Below, piece after piece: positions 9,545 to 17,902 of a stretch of 64,000 nucleotides of DNA. This DNA comes from Tropicibacter sp. R16_0. GTDB lineage: Bacteria; Pseudomonadota; Alphaproteobacteria; Rhodobacterales; Rhodobacteraceae. The number at the start of each line of letters is the position of its first letter. Position 1 is the first letter of the stretch. The stretch lies in contig NZ_JAGHRE010000009.1 in assembly GCF_017743935.1 (NCBI RefSeq), forward strand, positions 203,659 through 267,658, written 5' to 3'. The position numbers were made by a program, and so were the translations under genes. A model generated the notes under the pieces. That model saw only the letters and a list, made by a program, of their open reading frames with translations. It was not told the DNA's origin and did not search any database.

Positions 9545-10077
9545 TCAAACGTATGTTTAGACGGTTCCGCCGGTTTTCGGACGATGAAAAAGGCAATGCG
9601 ACGCTGGAATTCACACTGCTGTTCCCCTTGCTCATGGTGGCCTTGTTATCGGGGGTCGAACTGGCCTTTGTCACGCTCAAGCACGCGATGCTGGAACGCG
9701 CCGTGGACATGACCGTGCGCGACATCCGCCTGGGCACCGGGGTCAACTTTCAGCACGACGACCTAAAAACCACGATCTGTGAACGCGCGACCTTTATCCA
9801 AAGCTGCGACGCCAACATGAGGCTGGAAATGATCCAGGTGGATCCGCGCACCGCACTGAACATCGACGCCGATGCGGACTGCACCGACCGCACCGAAGAA
9901 GTCAAACCGGTTCGCACCTTCGTCAACGGCGCCAGCAACGAGCTGATGATCTTGCGCGCCTGTGCCAAGATCGACCCCCTGTTCCCCACTTCTGGACTGG
10001 GCAAACAATTGGCAGACAACGCCGAGGGTCAATACGCGCTGGTCGCAACAACCGTATTCGTGCAGGAGCCACAGTAA
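9541..10077 (+). CDS. TadE-like pseudopilin
   Basis: Protein of 178 residues. A short basic N-terminus is followed by the prepilin-like motif KGNATLEF and a hydrophobic helix (about residues 22-45), the TadE signature. TadE-like proteins are processed by the TadV-type peptidase and are needed for Flp pilus assembly. The rest is a periplasmic domain with several cysteines that could form disulfides. It overlaps the upstream vWA gene by four bases and is followed after three bases by a second gene of the same type, so the three are one operon. Confidence 0.85.
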   Translation: MIKRMFRRFRRFSDDEKGNATLEFTLLFPLLMVALLSGVELAFVTLKHAMLERAVDMTVRDIRLGTGVNFQHDDLKTTICERATFIQSCDANMRLEMIQVDPRTALNIDADADCTDRTEEVKPVRTFVNGASNELMILRACAKIDPLFPTSGLGKQLADNAEGQYALVATTVFVQEPQ

Positions 10078-10080
10078 GCC

Positions 10081-10632
10081 ATGTCGCGTTCAATTCTCAA
10101 AAACTTCCTCGGGCGGTTTTCCCGCGACGAAAACGGATCGGTTTCGGTTGAATTTGTCCTGATGTTCCCGCTGCTGTTTTGGGTCATCATGGCCTGCTAC
10201 ACCTATTTTGACGGCTACCGGCAGAGCGCGGCCAACCTCAAGGCAGCCTTTACGATCAGCGACCTGATCTCGCGGGAAACGGCGGGCATCAACGAGACGT
10301 ATATCGACTCGATGCAACGCTTGCTGAACCTGATGACCCGCAGCCAGTCCGCCACCAAGGTGCGCATTTCGGTCATTCGCTGGGATGAAGAGGATGATCG
10401 CTATTACGTCGATTGGTCCCGGGTTCGTGGCTATCAGGACGAGTTGACCAATGCCACCATCGGCGACATGGCCGAACGCCTGCCAACGATGCCGGACGAA
10501 GAGCGTGTGATCCTGGTAGAGACCAGCAACACCTACATTCCGCCGTTCCGGGTTGGGATCAACGAGATGGAAATGGACAACTTCGTGTTCACACGCCCCC
10601 GTTTCACCAACCAGGTGGCCTGGGCGTCCTGA
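10081..10632 (+). CDS. TadE/TadF-like pseudopilin
   Basis: Protein of 183 residues with the same plan as its upstream neighbour: basic start, the motif NGSVSVEF, then one hydrophobic helix (about residues 24-42) and a periplasmic domain. It is probably the TadF-like partner of the preceding TadE-like protein in Flp/Tad pilus assembly. The gap to the upstream gene is three bases. It is the last gene of the operon. TadE and TadF cannot be told apart with certainty from the sequence alone. Confidence 0.8.
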   Translation: MSRSILKNFLGRFSRDENGSVSVEFVLMFPLLFWVIMACYTYFDGYRQSAANLKAAFTISDLISRETAGINETYIDSMQRLLNLMTRSQSATKVRISVIRWDEEDDRYYVDWSRVRGYQDELTNATIGDMAERLPTMPDEERVILVETSNTYIPPFRVGINEMEMDNFVFTRPRFTNQVAWAS

Positions 10633-10676
10633 CCTCTGCTGTCTCAGGCGCTGTCACTTCGACGCAGCGCAACCCG

Positions 10677-10693
10677 CCTCGCCAAAGGCGAGG
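10677..10693. terminator. possible hairpin after tad genes
   Basis: A perfect 7-bp stem with a three-base AAA loop (CCTCGCC pairs with GGCGAGG) lies 45 bases after the last pseudopilin gene. It has no T-run, so it may be a weak or Rho-assisted terminator, or a small dispersed repeat. The gene beyond it reads in the opposite direction. Confidence 0.35.
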
Positions 10694-10803
10694 CCCGGCC
10701 CAACGGGAGGAGATGCACCTTTGATGCATCGACGACGGGCGGGAGTGCCCCCGCCTATCAGATACAGGCCCGTCAGAGCAAGTGCACCTGACAGGCCACG
10801 CGC

Positions 10804-11274
10804 TCAGCCCCGTTGTGCAATCATGGCCGAGATCATTTCGGCCATGAACTTGCTTTGCGATCCCGGTGTCACGCCGCCGATCCCGATCCGACGCCCCATG
10901 CGCCACCACAGTCCCGGTTGCCAAACGCCCGACGCAGGTTGGCTTGTGCGCAGCAGGAAACCGTTTGAGGGCTTGAACGCAAACACCCCCCGATCGAGGC
11001 TCTCGATATCTTCAATGCGCGCGATCACCTGGCCGTCGGTGGACCGCAACTCTGTCTCGGTCAGTTCCACGCGCTCGGTCGTTGCGCGCCACATTTTCAG
11101 CGCCAACCACATGGCGGTTCCGCCAACGACGAGCAGAAAGACCTGCCACCCCAACTCGGGTCCGCCCAGAAGGGCGACATAGAACGACATCAGCGACACG
11201 ACGGCGAGCATGATCACCCCCATCCATCTGCGTGGGGCCGAGGCCTCGACCACTGCCAATACGTCTTCGTTCAT
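10804..11274 (-). CDS. small membrane protein with two TM segments
   Basis: Protein of 156 residues with two closely spaced hydrophobic segments (about residues 18-36 and 41-58), followed by a soluble domain of about 90 residues. That layout resembles bacterial pleckstrin-like (bPH-type) or YcxB-like membrane proteins, but I do not recognise a named family. The start at 11274 has GGAGGGG just upstream; the frame stays open 38 codons further up, which would run into the opposite gene's promoter. It is divergent from the reductive-dehalogenase-like gene. Confidence 0.6.
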   Translation of the reverse strand: MNEDVLAVVEASAPRRWMGVIMLAVVSLMSFYVALLGGPELGWQVFLLVVGGTAMWLALKMWRATTERVELTETELRSTDGQVIARIEDIESLDRGVFAFKPSNGFLLRTSQPASGVWQPGLWWRMGRRIGIGGVTPGSQSKFMAEMISAMIAQRG

Positions 11275-11372
11275 CTGCCCCTCCGTTGACTTGCGGTTCC
11301 GGGCATAACGCATCCAAGCCTCGGGCAACAGGCCCATTGCCCTACCCACTAACCGCAGATAGCGTCCGGAAC

Positions 11373-12542
11373 ATGAGCTATCCATCAAACCGCGACACCC
11401 CGCAGAAAGCCAATGACGCCGCCGCAGGCATCGACGTGACCGATGATTTCGAACGCTTCACACAGCGCAACGACATCTTCACCCGTGCCATGTGGGACGA
11501 TCAGGTCAAATCCAAGCACACGGCCAAGTTCTTTGCCTCCTACCGGATGGAGGCCACACCCCGCCGCGGTGACGGCTTCACGCAAAAGGACTTTGCCCTG
11601 CGCAATGCCGCCTGGCTGATCTCGGACGTGATGACCAACCGCCATGCCGATCAGGGACGGCGCGAAGGGTTCCAGGCCCCGATCAGCAACGACACGCCTG
11701 TCGCGCCGATGCAGGTCGAGGTGGACGATCCCGCCAAGATGAGCGCCGAGGTCAAGCGCATCGCCAAATTCTTTGGCGCCGACCTGTGTGGGGTGACCGA
11801 TCTGGACGACCGTTGGCTCTATACCTCACGCGTGGACACCCGCGACCTGACCGAGGCTCCGCTGGATCTGCCCGAGGGTCTGACATCGGTGATCGTGCTG
11901 GGGCATGAGATGGACAAGGAACTGGTCGCGACCTACCCCTCGGCCCTCGCCGGAGCAGCCACGGGACGCGAATACAGCCACGAGGCGTCGGTGGTGATGC
12001 AACTGGCCGCCTACATCCGCAATCTGGGGTATGAGGCGGTGCCGTCGATGAACGACACAGGGCTGGTCATTCCCTATGCGGTCAAGGCGGGTCTTGGCGA
12101 GTACGCCCGCAATCAGATGGTGATCACGCCCGAGTTTGGGCCGCGTCTGCGGTTCTCCAAGATCTTCACCAACCTGCCGCTGACCCATGACACGCCCCAA
12201 CGCAAGGGCGTAAAGGCGTTCTGTGACATCTGCACCAAATGCGCTGATGCCTGCCCGGTCAAAGCCCTGCCCTATGGCCCGCCGACCACCGACACGGCCA
12301 ATGTTTCGGCCATCAAAGGCGTGCGCAAATGGACCTCGGACGCCGAAAAGTGCTTTTCGTTCTGGGCCAAACTTGCCTCTGACTGCGCGATCTGCATGCG
12401 GGTCTGCCCGTTCAACCGGGACTATTCCAAACAGCGTCATCGCCTGTGGCTGAAACTGGCCCTCTCACCCCTGCGCAAGTTGGCGCTGCGCCTCGCCAAA
12501 GATCACGGCGGTCGCTCGAAACCCGCCGATTGGTGGGCCTGA
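11373..12542 (+). CDS. reductive-dehalogenase-like iron-sulfur protein
   Basis: Protein of 389 residues resembling the catalytic domain of RdhA reductive dehalogenases, which use cobalamin and two 4Fe-4S clusters to remove halides. Cluster 1 ligands are Cys284, 287, 290 and 294 (CDICTKCADACP). Cluster 2 ligands are probably Cys327 (EKC) plus Cys338, 341 and 345 (CAICMRVCP). The segment GLGEYARNQMVITPEFGPR (from about residue 240) is close to the corresponding RdhA core. There is no Tat signal, no membrane segment and no rdhB anchor gene, so the protein should be cytosolic, and it has no fused reductase domain. Epoxyqueuosine reductase (QueG) is a distant alternative, but the motifs favour the RdhA side. 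Substrate unknown. Confidence 0.78.
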   Translation: MSYPSNRDTPQKANDAAAGIDVTDDFERFTQRNDIFTRAMWDDQVKSKHTAKFFASYRMEATPRRGDGFTQKDFALRNAAWLISDVMTNRHADQGRREGFQAPISNDTPVAPMQVEVDDPAKMSAEVKRIAKFFGADLCGVTDLDDRWLYTSRVDTRDLTEAPLDLPEGLTSVIVLGHEMDKELVATYPSALAGAATGREYSHEASVVMQLAAYIRNLGYEAVPSMNDTGLVIPYAVKAGLGEYARNQMVITPEFGPRLRFSKIFTNLPLTHDTPQRKGVKAFCDICTKCADACPVKALPYGPPTTDTANVSAIKGVRKWTSDAEKCFSFWAKLASDCAICMRVCPFNRDYSKQRHRLWLKLALSPLRKLALRLAKDHGGRSKPADWWA

Positions 12543-12544
12543 GT

Positions 12545-13966
12545 TCACGCGACCTGCCCCAGATGATCTGCCAAACGCAGAGCAAATTGCACAATTGCCA
12601 ACGTCGGGTTGTTATAGCCCGACGTGGTATAGAGCGATGACCCCGCCATATAGAGGTTCTCGGACCCGAAGACCTTGCAATTGCCGTCAACCACACCGTA
12701 GCGCGGCGTATGCGACATGCGCGTGCCGCCCATGTGATGATACCCCGCCAATACGTCGTCGTCAGGGTATTCATCCCCCTGATAGACCCAATTGCGCAAC
12801 TGAAGGCGCCCCAGATTTTCCCTCAGGATGTAGGCGTTGAACTGCTGGGTCGAGGCCAGCATGGTTTCCCGGTCGATGGGGGCCTTGGCCCAATGCAGTT
12901 CGGACAAGGGAACGCCAAAACGATCCACATCGCGGTCCGATAGGGCCACACGATTTTCCCGATTTGGCGCCTGCTCCCACGCGGCGTGGAACCTGTACGA
13001 ACAGATCAGCTTCTTGCCCGCCAAATCCGCAGCCCAGGCACCGACACCCGGGGCCACACACAGCAGATCCTTGACCAAACGCTTGGTCGAACTGTCCCCC
13101 TGTTCTTCGACTACAACGCCGCATCCCAGAATACCCAAGGTGCGTTGCATCTTTTCGGTCAGGGCAAAGTACAGATTGGCCTGATCCCAGGACTTGATCA
13201 GAGCCTCGCCGATGGTGAAATGCGGATGCTCCATCCAATAGCGGCCAATCGGCAGACCGCTGTCAAACAAGTCTGCCCCATGCTGCCGCTGCATCCACAA
13301 AAGCTGACGCGAGTTGTCGATCCCCCCCATGGCGAACACGACAGCGTTTGCGCGAACCTCAAGCTCTTGATCGGCATAGTTCCTGAGTTTGACCGAGCGC
13401 ACGCGCCGGTCCGCCCCGACCAAATCAACAAAATTCGCGTTCAGAAACAGATCGATGTTCTTTGAGGCTTCGATCTCGTCTTGGAACTTCTCGCTAAAGA
13501 CAACTGGCGGAGAGTATTTGAAATCTACTTGCCGCAGTCCCAGCTGCTCGTCCACCACATGATCCTGGTAGTCGGGGTCAATCTCGACGATCTCGCAGGC
13601 CTCGGTTCGGTACGCCAGAAGCTCGTCGTAGGTGATCGGCCAGCGAAAATCGTCGCCCATGTGGCCACGATTGAAATCTGTGGCCTCGAAGGACCGGCAA
13701 TACCCACCCCAGTGATTTGTCGAACCGCCAAAATAGCGCAGGCGCGCGATGTCCAGATCGAAATAGGGATCGCCAAAGGTCGAACCGGCATAAATCTCCT
13801 GCGATGCGTCCTCATAATCCAGGCCACCGCCCTCACACAAAGCTACCCGTTTGCCAGCGCGGCCCAGGCGAACGGCCAGAGTGATCCCGGCGGCTCCTGC
13901 CCCCAGAATGCAGACGTCGTACGGGTCATCCGAAACGATTGGACCTTTTGCAAAATCATACAACAT
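12545..13966 (-). CDS. GMC-family FAD oxidoreductase
   Basis: Flavoprotein of 473 residues of the glucose-methanol-choline family. The N-terminal dinucleotide fold has GAGAAG at about residues 22-27, and the GGSTNHWGG segment (about residue 80) is the family's FAD-binding loop. The C-terminal part holds HHMGGTRM and NPTLAIVQFALRLADHL, the usual active-site histidine region and last helix. No signal peptide is seen on this chain. Its start codon overlaps by one base the stop of a 41-codon gene immediately upstream. GMC enzymes oxidise alcohols and sugars; the substrate cannot be read here. It converges on the dehalogenase-like gene with a two-base gap. Confidence 0.87.
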   Translation of the reverse strand: MLYDFAKGPIVSDDPYDVCILGAGAAGITLAVRLGRAGKRVALCEGGGLDYEDASQEIYAGSTFGDPYFDLDIARLRYFGGSTNHWGGYCRSFEATDFNRGHMGDDFRWPITYDELLAYRTEACEIVEIDPDYQDHVVDEQLGLRQVDFKYSPPVVFSEKFQDEIEASKNIDLFLNANFVDLVGADRRVRSVKLRNYADQELEVRANAVVFAMGGIDNSRQLLWMQRQHGADLFDSGLPIGRYWMEHPHFTIGEALIKSWDQANLYFALTEKMQRTLGILGCGVVVEEQGDSSTKRLVKDLLCVAPGVGAWAADLAGKKLICSYRFHAAWEQAPNRENRVALSDRDVDRFGVPLSELHWAKAPIDRETMLASTQQFNAYILRENLGRLQLRNWVYQGDEYPDDDVLAGYHHMGGTRMSHTPRYGVVDGNCKVFGSENLYMAGSSLYTTSGYNNPTLAIVQFALRLADHLGQVA

Positions 13967-14091
13967 CAGACGTCGTCATCTTTCAAAATCCACCCGTTTT
14001 GAACTCGATTGGGAAAATAGTGGCGAAACAAGGGGACCTGCCAAATTGTGGCAGCAAGAATGGCGGAAATGGAAAATGCGCGTCGGTTCAT
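13966..14091 (-). CDS. 41-residue microprotein coupled to GMC oxidoreductase
   Basis: Small gene with a strong GGGAGGGAGA site six bases before its ATG at 14091. Its TGA stop shares one base with the GMC start (TGATG), a classic translational-coupling arrangement. The product begins MNRRAFSISAILAATIWQV, with Arg-Arg followed by a hydrophobic stretch reminiscent of a short signal or anchor, and ends in an acidic DDDV tail. Some membrane GMC dehydrogenases have a small Tat-exported subunit, but those are usually over 100 residues, so this is either a much reduced partner or a leader that controls translation. I recognise no homologue. Confidence 0.62.
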   Translation of the reverse strand: MNRRAFSISAILAATIWQVPLFRHYFPNRVQNGWILKDDDV

Positions 14092-14249
14092 GGAATATCT
14101 CCCTCCCAATCCTTTCACTCTATAGCAGGTCTTGTGAACGCAGGCATATTTTCACGCCGCAATGGCGGCTTAAGGTGGACAATCCGCTTTTCCCACCACG
14201 ATTGGCTTTTTTCTGGACACCGCGATCGCAAATCGCGCCTACAGCCGCT

Positions 14250-15434
14250 CTAAACACCGACAGAATAGACGTCTTGCGCCGTTGCAAGTCCTTTCAACGT
14301 GTGCAGTCCCAATGAACGCCCTTGGACACCCGACTGCGCAACAAATGCCTCGGACACCAGAAGCGGCTCGTTCAGCGTGCCGCAGAACCCCGCCACTCGC
14401 GCGGCCACGTTCACATCGCGCCCGATCACCGTGTAATCCAACCGCATGCCCGAGCCGACGTTGCCATAAGCCACTTCGCCGAAATGCAGCGCGATGCCGA
14501 CCTCAAAAACGGGTGTCGTCTTGGCCTGCCCAACGCGCGCCAACCCGTCGCGGGACGCTTTGAGCGCAGCGGCACAGGCGGCCACACCATCCTCTTCGGC
14601 ACGAAAGATCGCCAGGATGCCATCCCCCATGAACTTGAGCACCTCGCCGCCTGCCTCTTCGACCGGGGGCACAAGACAATCGTAGTAGGTGTTGAGCAGC
14701 CCCGTCGCCGCCTCGGCAGACATATCGGCGGTCAATTCGGTGAACCGGCGCATATCTGCAAACAGGATGGCCGAGCGGATATGCATGACCTCCCCCCGGT
14801 GAACGTCACCCGACAAAATGCGCCGGTGCGGCTCGTCACCGACATACATGCGCATCACCTCATGCATGGCACGATTTGTCGTGAGTATCTCCTGACACGC
14901 GGCCAGTGCCGGGAACACCGCGCGTAAAAAGGCAAAGTGCTGCGCCGAAAACCCGACGGGATCGCAAGTGGCAAAGCTGAAGGTGCTGGACATGCCGCTG
15001 CGCATGAAGACGGGCGCCATGACGTAATGGGTGTGCCCGGCCTCTTTCAACTCGGACACGATGTCATAGCGGTCATCCGGCGTGTCCGGCAACCACATCA
15101 CAACCCATTCGCCGCTGTTGTGCGCATCTGCTGCGGGCGAGTTCGAATACCCCTCGCCGCTTTCTGCCGAATAGGGAAACAGATAGCTGCGTGCCCCCGC
15201 GCCGCGCTCCCAGAACCGGGCGCTGGCCACAGCCTCGGCATGCAGCAACGGCACAATGGAACTGGCGCGGTCCAACGGCACGCCCGCGCGCCGAATGCGG
15301 TCGCACATCTCGCACAACACATCATCGGCATCGGTGGCTTTCAACGCATCGCCCAGCATGTAGCTCATAAGGTCAAGCGCGGCGATCATCATCCCCTGGG
15401 GCAGTGTCGCCAGTTCGTCTGAAGAGCGGGTCAT
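14250..15434 (-). CDS. class III adenylate cyclase
   Basis: Protein of 394 residues with a helical N-terminal sensor-like region (about 1-215) and a C-terminal class III cyclase domain (about 218-385). Metal-binding Asp227 sits in LFADMRRFT and Asp271 in KFMGDG. Lys267 and Asp340 are the pair that selects ATP. Asn342 and Arg346 (VNVAAR) are the transition-state residues. All are present, so it should make cyclic AMP rather than cyclic GMP. There is no membrane segment. The start at 15434 follows AGGATCGGGT. A longer frame reaches 16496, but that part is only antisense to the pirin gene. Confidence 0.88.
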   Translation of the reverse strand: MTRSSDELATLPQGMMIAALDLMSYMLGDALKATDADDVLCEMCDRIRRAGVPLDRASSIVPLLHAEAVASARFWERGAGARSYLFPYSAESGEGYSNSPAADAHNSGEWVVMWLPDTPDDRYDIVSELKEAGHTHYVMAPVFMRSGMSSTFSFATCDPVGFSAQHFAFLRAVFPALAACQEILTTNRAMHEVMRMYVGDEPHRRILSGDVHRGEVMHIRSAILFADMRRFTELTADMSAEAATGLLNTYYDCLVPPVEEAGGEVLKFMGDGILAIFRAEEDGVAACAAALKASRDGLARVGQAKTTPVFEVGIALHFGEVAYGNVGSGMRLDYTVIGRDVNVAARVAGFCGTLNEPLLVSEAFVAQSGVQGRSLGLHTLKGLATAQDVYSVGV

Positions 15435-15578
15435 ACCCGATCCTAAGCGTTCGCCCCGATGTGCGGCAAGGGTTGCGCTTTCGTTCACAAATGCACAGCG
15501 CCCGTGCCCAGCGCCCGGATTGAGTGCGCGGTCACACCGCCCTACATCTTGGAAAACACCGCTTTCGGAGGACCACAG

Positions 15579-16490
15579 ATGTCTATCAGACCGATCCTTG
15601 AAACCCGCGCTGCCACCCCCACGATGGAGGGCGCAGGCGTCAAATTGCATAGGGCTTTCGGCTTTCAGGACCCGTCCGAGCTTGACCCTTTTCTGCTCTT
15701 TGACGACTTCCGCAATGAACATCCGCAGGACTATATGCGCGGTTTTCCCTGGCATCCCCATCGCGGGATCGAGACGATCACCTATGTGCTGTCGGGCACG
15801 GTCGAGCATGCAGATTCGCTCGGCAACACCGGCACGCTTGGGGCTGGCGACGTGCAATGGATGACCGCCGGATCGGGCATCCTGCATCAGGAAATGCCCG
15901 AGGGGAACGCGACCGGCCAGATGCACGGGTTCCAGCTCTGGGGCAACCTGCCCGCAAGCCAGAAGATGACCACGCCACGCTATCAGGATGTCGAAGCCAA
16001 GGAGATCCCCGAGGTTATCGACGATGATGGCACCCGCGTGCGGGTGATTGTTGGCGAGTTCTGGGGCAAAACGGGCCCGGTGGATGGCATTGCCGCGGAT
16101 CCGCAGTATCTGGACATCTCTATTCCTGCCGGGGTCAAGAAAACCTTCAAGATCGACACCTACCGCCGGGCGTTCGCCTATGTCTTCGAAGGGGCCGCCG
16201 CTTTTGCCGATGCCTCGCAACCCACTGGCATTCTTCTGGAAAAAGAGGTCGCAGGACAAGAACTGAACATCCGCGACATGTCCGGGGATCGCACCTTGAT
16301 CCGCTTTGGAACAGGCGACGAAGTGACGGTTCAGGCCGGTCCCGAAGGGGTGCGTTTCCTTCTCATCTCGGGCGCACCAATCGAAGAGCCCGTGGCCTGG
16401 CACGGACCGATCGTGATGAACACCCAGGCCGAACTGCAACAGGCCATGCGTGACCTGCGCAACGGGACTTTCATCAAAGCGGCGCACTAA
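15579..16490 (+). CDS. pirin-family protein
   Basis: Cupin protein of 303 residues. The N-terminal cupin carries the metal-binding motif HPHRGIET (about residues 54-61) and a later QEMPEG segment, with a C-terminal pirin domain after about residue 170. Bacterial pirins act as redox-sensing or quercetinase-like proteins, and a precise role cannot be given. The ATG at 15579 has CGGAGG six bases upstream. It is divergent from the adenylate cyclase gene and is followed 38 bases later by a small monooxygenase-like gene that may be co-transcribed. Confidence 0.88.
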   Translation: MSIRPILETRAATPTMEGAGVKLHRAFGFQDPSELDPFLLFDDFRNEHPQDYMRGFPWHPHRGIETITYVLSGTVEHADSLGNTGTLGAGDVQWMTAGSGILHQEMPEGNATGQMHGFQLWGNLPASQKMTTPRYQDVEAKEIPEVIDDDGTRVRVIVGEFWGKTGPVDGIAADPQYLDISIPAGVKKTFKIDTYRRAFAYVFEGAAAFADASQPTGILLEKEVAGQELNIRDMSGDRTLIRFGTGDEVTVQAGPEGVRFLLISGAPIEEPVAWHGPIVMNTQAELQQAMRDLRNGTFIKAAH

Positions 16491-16499
16491 GCTCATGCT

Positions 16500-16530
16500 A
16501 TGATGGCCTTCTTTGAACGGAGGCCATCAT
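16500..16530 (+). promoter_or_regulatory. hairpin masking ribosome site and start codon
   Basis: Positions 16500-16509 and 16521-16530 form a perfect 10-bp inverted repeat with an 11-base loop. The right arm contains most of the GGAGG ribosome site (16519-16523) and the first two bases of the ATG at 16529. Folded RNA would hide the start of the downstream gene. It may be a translation switch; without a T-run it is a poor terminator for the pirin gene. Confidence 0.6.
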
Positions 16531-16828
16531 GATCGTCCGCATTTTCCGAGCTGTCATTCACGACGACAAAATCGACCACTTTCGCACATTTATGTTGGAC
16601 ACCGCATTGCCGCTGATGCGCTCTCAACCGGGTTTGGTGTCTATCACCCCTTGCCTGCCTCGCCCGGAAACCCCCAACGAATTTTGCCTGGTGATGGTCT
16701 GGACGTCGGTTGACGCCTTGGCTGCGTTCGCCGGAGAGGATTGGCAAAAGCCACATGTCCACCCGGACGAAGAGGGCATCGTCAAAGAGCGCTTTCTACA
16801 CCATTACGAGCTTGCCGAGGCAGCCTGA
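16529..16828 (+). CDS. ABM-like dimeric alpha-beta barrel protein
   Basis: Protein of 99 residues with the size and pattern of the antibiotic-biosynthesis-monooxygenase-like (dimeric ferredoxin-fold) group: an N-terminal beta strand MIVRIFRAVI, helix, strands, and a conserved HP near the C-terminus (HVHPDEEG). Members are small oxygenases or ligand-binding proteins. The GGAGG site and start lie inside a perfect hairpin, which suggests translational control. Its stop abuts the stop of the opposite tetR gene. Specific function unknown. Confidence 0.68.
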   Translation: MIVRIFRAVIHDDKIDHFRTFMLDTALPLMRSQPGLVSITPCLPRPETPNEFCLVMVWTSVDALAAFAGEDWQKPHVHPDEEGIVKERFLHHYELAEAA

Positions 16829-17416
16829 TCACGCGGCAACCGATTTGCGCACCATGTCCCAATAGATCTCTTCCACCTCGGGCAGCGACAGACGTCCGCC
16901 CGAGCGGTACCAGGTGTTGACCCCGGTCAGCATAGCGATCACGGCCAGCGTTGCGATCTTGGGATCGGGCACGGCAAAGACGCCCTCTTCCACCCCTTGG
17001 CGCAGGATCTCTTCGAGCATGTTTTCGTATCGCCCCCGCAGCCCCTCGATGGTGGCAAAGTTTTCTGGGCTCAGATTGCGCAGTTCCATGTAGGCGATAA
17101 ACACCTCGTCGGGTCGTTCCGAGTGAAAGCGGATGTGAAACCGGGTGAACGCCTCAAGCCGGTTCATCGCGCCCTCGGGCCGGGGATGGTCAGATACCGC
17201 GGATAACAAATCGTCCATGTGGCGCTGCATCAGGGTCAACAGCAGCGTCTGCTTGTCGGGGATATAGTTATAAAGCGCCCCCGCCTGCACCCCCACGGCG
17301 CCCGCGATCTGGCGCATTGATACAGCCGCATAGCCGTTTTGCGCAAATAGCCTGAGCGCCGCATCCATGATGCGTGGGCCGGTGATGTCGGAATGAGAGC
17401 CTTGGGTGCGTGCCAT
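16829..17416 (-). CDS. TetR-family transcriptional regulator
   Basis: Protein of 195 residues. The N-terminal helix-turn-helix domain (about 13-60) is typical of TetR proteins, with YAAVSMRQIAGAVGVQAGALYNY as the recognition region. The remaining helical part would bind a ligand and dimerise, and it resembles the C-terminal domains of regulators of acyl-CoA-type metabolism. A palindrome lies 13 bases before its start, so it likely represses itself and perhaps the divergent lipoprotein gene. Ligand unknown. Confidence 0.88.
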   Translation of the reverse strand: MARTQGSHSDITGPRIMDAALRLFAQNGYAAVSMRQIAGAVGVQAGALYNYIPDKQTLLLTLMQRHMDDLLSAVSDHPRPEGAMNRLEAFTRFHIRFHSERPDEVFIAYMELRNLSPENFATIEGLRGRYENMLEEILRQGVEEGVFAVPDPKIATLAVIAMLTGVNTWYRSGGRLSLPEVEEIYWDMVRKSVAA

Positions 17417-17429
17417 GAGGCCACGCTAT

Positions 17430-17445
17430 CTGAACAAACGTTCAG
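17430..17445. promoter_or_regulatory. palindromic operator for the TetR regulator
   Basis: CTGAAC and GTTCAG arms are separated by AAAC, giving a perfect 6-bp inverted repeat between tetR and the divergent lipoprotein gene. Size and position fit a TetR-type operator overlapping the tetR promoter. The protein-DNA pairing is inferred from adjacency. Confidence 0.6.
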
Positions 17446-17515
17446 AAAAAACCCCCGCTTGCGCCTTTTCGATCAAACGGGCATCAAAGGGTCACGATCT
17501 GGGGACCCACTGCTT

Positions 17516-17815
17516 ATGAAACTGCGCCTTGCCATATGCCTTTTGCCCGTTCTCGCGGCCTGCACGCAAGTGCCCGAGTTGGAAGACAAGGTCTCGTCGC
17601 AGTTGAAGAACGCCAAATACCCCAAATTGGTCCCGATCGATGAAACCCTGGGTCCGCCCGTTGCCCCCGAAGCAGAGGCACAAAAGGTCACCGATGAGCT
17701 TGAGGCCCGGCGCGATAGCTTGAAACAGCGCGCGGCTGCTTTGCAAAAACCGGTGGTTGATCAGGATGAGCGCGACCGATTGGACGAAACTGTCCCCCGT
17801 CCTGCATCTGACTGA
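17516..17815 (+). CDS. small lipoprotein
   Basis: Protein of 99 residues with a lipoprotein signal: MKLRLAICLLPVLAAC, the lipobox LAAC placing the lipidated cysteine at residue 16. The mature part is charged and helical with a likely short coiled coil around residues 55-80 (EAEAQKVTDELEARRDSLK). No family recognised. The frame stays open 41 codons further upstream, but only the internal ATG gives a proper signal peptide. It lies between a tetR operator and hom. Confidence 0.72.
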   Translation: MKLRLAICLLPVLAACTQVPELEDKVSSQLKNAKYPKLVPIDETLGPPVAPEAEAQKVTDELEARRDSLKQRAAALQKPVVDQDERDRLDETVPRPASD

Positions 17816-17902
17816 TTGCACCCATGCGCTGAACCCGCTAAGGCACGATCCGACCTTGGGCCGAATTTACGGCGGGTTTCATAGCATGGAAGGACCCTCA
17901 CG

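Noticed and set aside
15435..16496. N-terminal extension of the adenylate cyclase
   Set aside because: The frame is open, but the extension is only the reverse of the pirin gene; a proper start with ribosome site is at 15434.
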